From positions 1-64,000 of the forward strand of contig NZ_KB905825.1 of assembly GCF_000381025.1 (NCBI RefSeq): DNA of 64,000 nt. Direction: 5' to 3'. Made by a program: the position numbers and the translations under genes. This stretch comes from Streptomyces sulphureus DSM 40104. Its GTDB lineage: Bacteria > Actinomycetota > Actinomycetes > Streptomycetales > Streptomycetaceae. Within the stretch, counting starts at the first letter, position 1, and every line of letters begins with the position of its first letter. Under the pieces are notes generated by a model. The model saw only the letters and a program-made list of their open reading frames with translations, did not search any database and was not told where the DNA came from. This document shows, piece by piece, positions 60,856 through 64,000 of this stretch.

Positions 60856-60956
60856 CACGCCATTCGCCACCGCGGCACTCATCTCGTACCACTGAGCAGA
60901 CCACCATTCCGCAGCACGCAGACGGCTCTTCACGAAGCAGAACGGCTAGGCGACGA

Positions 60957-61784
60957 ATGCCCCAGCACATCACCGGGCCTGACCGTACGGCCATGGCAAT
61001 CCCAGAAGGCGGCGAAGCCGTGCCCGCCACGCTGGAGGAACTGTGGCGCGCCTACAAGCGAACGGGGGATTCCAGGCTCCGAGAGCAGCTCATCCTGCAC
61101 TATTCACCACTGGTGAAGTACGTGGCGGGACGAGTGAGCGTGGGGCTTCCCTCCAACGTGGAGCAAGGGGACTTCGTCTCCTCCGGCGTCTTCGGACTCA
61201 TCGACGCCATCGAGAAGTTCGACCCAGACAGGTCGAACAAATTCGAGACCTATGCGATCACCCGCATCAGGGGCGCCATGATCGACGAGCTGCGGGCGCT
61301 CGACTGGATTCCCCGCTCGGTACGGCAGAAGGCGAGAGCCGTCGAACGTGCCTACGCGACGCTGGAGGCGTCCCATAGGCGCAGTCCGTCGGAGTCGGAG
61401 GTGGCCGGCCATATGGGGATCTCCCAGGGTGAACTGCATGGTATTTTCAGTCAGTTGTCCCTCGCCAACGTCGTCGCCCTCGAAGAGCTGCTCCACGTCG
61501 GCGGTGAGGGCGGCGATCGACTCAGTCTGATGGACACGCTGGAGGACACCTCCGCCGACAACCCCGTCGAGGTTGCCGAGGACCGGGAGCTCCGCCTCCT
61601 GCTTGCACGGGCCATCAACAGCCTGCCCGAGCGCGAGAAGACGGTGATCACGCTCTACTACTACGAAGGGCTGACCCTCGCGGAGATCGGCCAGGTCCTC
61701 GGGGTGACCGAGAGCAGGGTGAGTCAGATCCACAGCAAGTCGGTGCTGCACCTGCGTGCCAAGCTCGCCGACGCCGGGCGCTGA
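60957..61784 (+). CDS. whiG: Sporulation sigma factor WhiG
   Basis: 275-residue sigma-70 family (FliA-like) factor that commits aerial hyphae to sporulation. Region 2: LVKYVAGRVSVGLPSNVEQG, FVSSGVFGLIDAIEKFD, YAITRIRGAMIDELRALDW. Region 4 helix-turn-helix: GLTLAEIGQVLGVTESRVSQ. ATG 60957 gives MPQHITG, matching the family N-terminus. WhiG is controlled by the anti-sigma RsiG with c-di-GMP; RsiG is not encoded here. Confidence 0.97.
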   Translation: MPQHITGPDRTAMAIPEGGEAVPATLEELWRAYKRTGDSRLREQLILHYSPLVKYVAGRVSVGLPSNVEQGDFVSSGVFGLIDAIEKFDPDRSNKFETYAITRIRGAMIDELRALDWIPRSVRQKARAVERAYATLEASHRRSPSESEVAGHMGISQGELHGIFSQLSLANVVALEELLHVGGEGGDRLSLMDTLEDTSADNPVEVAEDRELRLLLARAINSLPEREKTVITLYYYEGLTLAEIGQVLGVTESRVSQIHSKSVLHLRAKLADAGR

Positions 61785-61886
61785 ACCGTACCGACCGTCG
61801 CCGCACAGCAGCTCGTTCGACAGTTCGCTCCGTACGATTCGGCCCTACCCGAGCGCTGGCCCATGTCTCCTTCGTAAGCTGGGACG

Positions 61887-62468
61887 GTGCCCAGGATTCG
61901 AGCGGCCTCAGTGGCCGAGCACCGGAACATGCAACGCGCCGCCCTGTTGGACGCCGCACGTTCGCTGCTCTCCGAGGGCGGTACCGAGGCGTTGACCTTC
62001 CCCGCCCTCGCGCAGCGCACGGGCCTCGCCCGCTCTTCGGTCTACGAGTATTTCCGATCCCGTGCAGCAGTGGTCGAGGAGTTGTGCGCGGTCGACTTCC
62101 CCGTTTGGGCGGCCGAGGTCGAGGCCGCGATGGCAGCGGAGGAGTCGCCGGAGGCGCAGCTCGCGGCCTACGTGCGCAGCCAGCTCTCGCTGGTGGCGGA
62201 TCGCAGGCACCGAGCAGTGGTGGCGATCTCCGTCGGTGAGCTGGACGGGGCTGCCCGCGAGCGCATCCGAGCCGCTCATGGCGGGCTCATCGCGATGATC
62301 GTCGACGCTCTCGGCCAACTGGGCCACGAGCAGCCCCGGTTGGTGGCGATGATGCTGCAAGGCGTGGTGGACGCCGCCGTGCGGAGGATCGAACTCGGTG
62401 CCGCCGAGGAGCCGGAGCAGGTGGTGGAGGCGGCGGTGGGCTTCGCGCTGCGCGGCGTCGCCGGGTGA
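61887..62468 (+). CDS. TetR-family transcriptional regulator
   Basis: 193 residues. N-terminal helix-turn-helix LTFPALAQRTGLARSSVYEY and a helical ligand domain. GTG 61887 lies 6 bases after TAAGCT (61875-61880) with no ribosome site, so probably leaderless. Its 3' end is antisense to the tail of the M23 gene by about 190 bases. Ligand unknown. Confidence 0.88.
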   Translation: MPRIRAASVAEHRNMQRAALLDAARSLLSEGGTEALTFPALAQRTGLARSSVYEYFRSRAAVVEELCAVDFPVWAAEVEAAMAAEESPEAQLAAYVRSQLSLVADRRHRAVVAISVGELDGAARERIRAAHGGLIAMIVDALGQLGHEQPRLVAMMLQGVVDAAVRRIELGAAEEPEQVVEAAVGFALRGVAG

Positions 62469-63475
62469 GGGCGCGCTCCGCAGCGGTCCGCCCGGCGTAC
62501 CGGACCTGAATACGAGACAGGGCGCGGGACTCCGTAGATCGGTAGGAGCCGGGCCCGGCCGCCGAGCATCCCCGGCGGGAGCAGCGAGAGCGGGTCGAGG
62601 TACCGGTCTCCCCGCAGCAGGCCCCAGTGCAGGCATCCTCCGCGGCAGCGGTGATGCGGAGTGGGTGCCGCTGCTGTCGTCGTCGCCACGGTCTCCCCGG
62701 CGCGGACGACGGCTCCGCTCCGCACCCTCGGGCGGACCGACTGGTAGGTGACGCGCAGCGGCGGGCTTCCGCTCTGGTGGAGAGCGATCGAGACCACACC
62801 CCTGTTCGCCACCTTCCCGACGAAGACGACCTTGCCCGGCGCCGCGGCCACCACCGGCCGCCCGCTGCCGACCGTGAGATCCACGCCTCGGTGGCCGGCG
62901 GCCCAGGGGCGGGGCGGCCGCTCCCAGCCTCGGGCCACGAGCGGACGCCTCCCCGGCTCGCTCCCCGCGACCGGCCAGGCCCGACGGCCGGCCGGACCGC
63001 ATCCCCGTCCGGGCAGGGCCCCTCCCCGGCAGACGCCTTCCGGCGGCGCGAACCCGAACGGGGAAGGTGGACCCGCGCCCGGCTGCGCGGGAGGGAGAGT
63101 GCCGAGCGCGGGAGTGTGAGAGGGCGCGGGCGGGGTGACGGCTGTTCCTGGCGGCGAGGGAGCAGCTTCCGCGAGACCCGCCAGGAGGGACGCCGCCGTC
63201 AGCAGCACGAGGACGGCGAGCGCCATGACGGACGGGCGCCACCTGCTGCTTCGGCGGAGGCGGTGACCGGAAACCGGCGGAGCAGCAGCGAGATCCACCG
63301 AGACGCCGGCGCTCCTCGCGCGGCGGAAGGCCGACGCCTTCGCCCAGGAGGGGACCGGACGCCGGGAAGCGTGCCCCCGTGACTCGTGGCCGAGTTCGGA
63401 ACCGACGAGGCGACGGACGGAGCCGTGGCCGGCGACGCGATGGCCGGCCCGACGGGTGCGGTGAGTGCGGTGCAT
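62276..63475 (-). CDS. M23-family (LytM-like) peptidase or peptidoglycan-binding protein
   Basis: Up to 399 residues. Membrane or signal segment (SVMALAVLVLLTAASLLAGLAEA) near 85-105, then a Pro-rich linker and an M23 domain: GHRGVDLTVGSGRPVVAAAPG has the first zinc ligands H and D, and CLHWGLLRGDRYLDPL has the last His, but the usual first His of HxH is Cys. Activity may therefore be altered. The frame runs about 65 residues beyond LLPIYGVPRP, where relatives end as I recall, overlapping the TetR gene antisense. No ribosome site supports ATG 63475; internal starts nearer the signal are possible. Confidence 0.78.
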   Translation of the reverse strand: MHRTHRTRRAGHRVAGHGSVRRLVGSELGHESRGHASRRPVPSWAKASAFRRARSAGVSVDLAAAPPVSGHRLRRSSRWRPSVMALAVLVLLTAASLLAGLAEAAPSPPGTAVTPPAPSHTPALGTLPPAQPGAGPPSPFGFAPPEGVCRGGALPGRGCGPAGRRAWPVAGSEPGRRPLVARGWERPPRPWAAGHRGVDLTVGSGRPVVAAAPGKVVFVGKVANRGVVSIALHQSGSPPLRVTYQSVRPRVRSGAVVRAGETVATTTAAAPTPHHRCRGGCLHWGLLRGDRYLDPLSLLPPGMLGGRARLLPIYGVPRPVSYSGPVRRADRCGARPHPATPRSAKPTAASTTCSGSSAAPSSILRTAASTTPCSIIATNRGCSWPSWPRASTIIAMSPP

Positions 63476-63920
63476 GTGAAGAGGATCGCGACTTCCGCGG
63501 AAGGTCGGTGATCATGCTCAGTTTCTGTGGATAACCCGACAGTTGGGGATAACTTCGTCACCTTTGAGGGGGATCGCCGCGTCAAGGTCGAGCTGCCGCT
63601 TCCCGTGCCGTCCACGAACTCCCGCGCACGCACCGCCGAACGGCAGCCTTTCGAGGCCGCCCGCCACCGGTACCCGGCACGGCCCGACGGCAGCAGCGGA
63701 GCCGAGGGCGCAGGCGACTGCACGGTTCCCGTACACTGCTGGGGCGGCCCGGTCTGCCGGGCTGACTTCGCACGTCCCGCCACCCTCGCACGGTGGCCGC
63801 GCAACTCGGTGCCGGAGACCGCCTCTTCAGGCCGTCGACGGTGCGGCGCGACAGGGGCGTCAGGCACGCCGAGGCCGACCGGCCCCGGTGAGACAACCGA
63901 GTACCTCAAGGAGAACGGCC
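63476..63920. other. Divergent intergenic region between the M23 gene and rpsB
   Basis: About 445 bases containing the paired DnaA-box-like element (63525-63552) and the rpsB leader. TACACT at 63732-63737 may be a -10 for rpsB, without a clear -35. No gene recognised. Confidence 0.5.
63525..63552 (-). promoter_or_regulatory. Paired DnaA-box-like element upstream of the M23 gene
   Basis: On the minus strand, TTATCCCCA (63552-63544) and TTATCCACA (63534-63526). The second is a perfect DnaA consensus 9-mer. Start-to-start spacing is 18 bases, as in the element at 57437-57464, with 23 of 28 bases shared. It lies 50 bases before the M23 start, oriented towards it. Confidence 0.6.
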
Positions 63921-64000
63921 ATGGCCGTCGTCACGATGCGGGAGCTGCTGGAGAGCGGCGTCCACTTCGGGCACCAGACCCGCCGCTGGAACCCGAAGAT
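63921..64000 (+). CDS. rpsB: 30S ribosomal protein S2, 3' end beyond window
   Basis: First 26 residues, [20 protein letters not shown] then RWNPK, are diagnostic of S2. ATG 63921 has AAGGAG at 63908-63913. The gene is cut by the window end; tsf is expected after it. Confidence 0.97.

Noticed and set aside
1..64000. CRISPR arrays, insertion sequences, prophage or plasmid genes
   Set aside because: No regularly spaced repeats, transposase, integrase or phage structural proteins were seen; repeats present are paralogous genes and the hupS tail.

Overview
The window is a chromosomal core segment of a Streptomyces or close relative. The evidence is very high GC, frequent GTG starts, coding density, and a set of genes typical of the genus: a conservon (cvnABCD), ndgR-leuCD, a lysine-tailed HupS histone-like protein, CofC (coenzyme F420 synthesis), NsdA, the sporulation sigma factor WhiG, actinobacterial amtB-glnK-glnD, and a tandem run of four type I signal peptidases. 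From memory, gene order follows the gltX-to-rpsB segment of the Streptomyces coelicolor chromosome. I see no prophage, CRISPR array or intact insertion sequence.

Layout. 1-6.2 kb: the end of one conservon (a cvnD GTPase cut by the window edge), then a second complete conservon (sensor kinase cvnA, roadblock cvnB, DUF742 cvnC, GTPase cvnD). The two cvnD copies have a mosaic identity pattern that suggests gene conversion. 6.3-9.6 kb: a fumarylacetoacetate-hydrolase-family gene overlapping gltX, then tRNA-Gln(CUG) and tRNA-Glu(CUC) with a promoter and an intrinsic terminator. 9.6-15.5 kb: a MerR regulator divergent from a DUF4188 protein, ndgR divergent from leuCD, a small unknown gene and hupS. 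15.5-22.7 kb: cofC with a small OB-like gene on the minus strand, an acyltransferase-gpsA operon, ddl, a DUF3515 lipoprotein, a stand-alone AsnC ligand domain, thiL and thiD. 22.8-32.3 kb: rpmB, a DAK2-domain protein, recG, rsmD, coaD, a coiled-coil protein, a YceD/DUF177 protein, rpmF, rnc and mutM.

32.3-49.2 kb: a secreted CAP-domain protein, acylphosphatase, a 68-residue coiled-coil protein, smc, ftsY, a primase/polymerase-fold protein, nsdA, the nitrogen operon amtB-glnK-glnD preceded by a GlnR-like box, ffh and a GNAT acetyltransferase. 49.6-57.4 kb: an HExxH zinc protein, the translation cluster rpsP-khpA-rimM-trmD-rplS, four signal peptidase genes and DUF2469. 57.5-64 kb: yraN-comM-dprA, whiG, a TetR regulator converging on and overlapping an M23 peptidase gene, and the start of rpsB.

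How it fits together: most genes are housekeeping. They cover translation (gltX, tRNAs, ribosomal proteins and maturation factors), protein export (ffh, ftsY, signal peptidases), chromosome organisation and DNA processing (hupS, smc, recG, comM, dprA), and cofactor and amino-acid synthesis (leuCD, thiLD, coaD, cofC). Developmental and nutritional regulators (conservon, ndgR, nsdA, GlnR target genes, whiG) are interleaved.

The observations I consider most worth following are: a 28-nt paired DnaA-box-like element occurring twice, upstream of yraN-comM-dprA and upstream of the M23 gene, in the same orientation relative to each gene; the mosaic identity of the tandem cvnD copies; a GlnR-type box before amtB; recurrent leaderless-type promoters; and antisense or same-strand coding overlaps at the M23/TetR and signal-peptidase loci.
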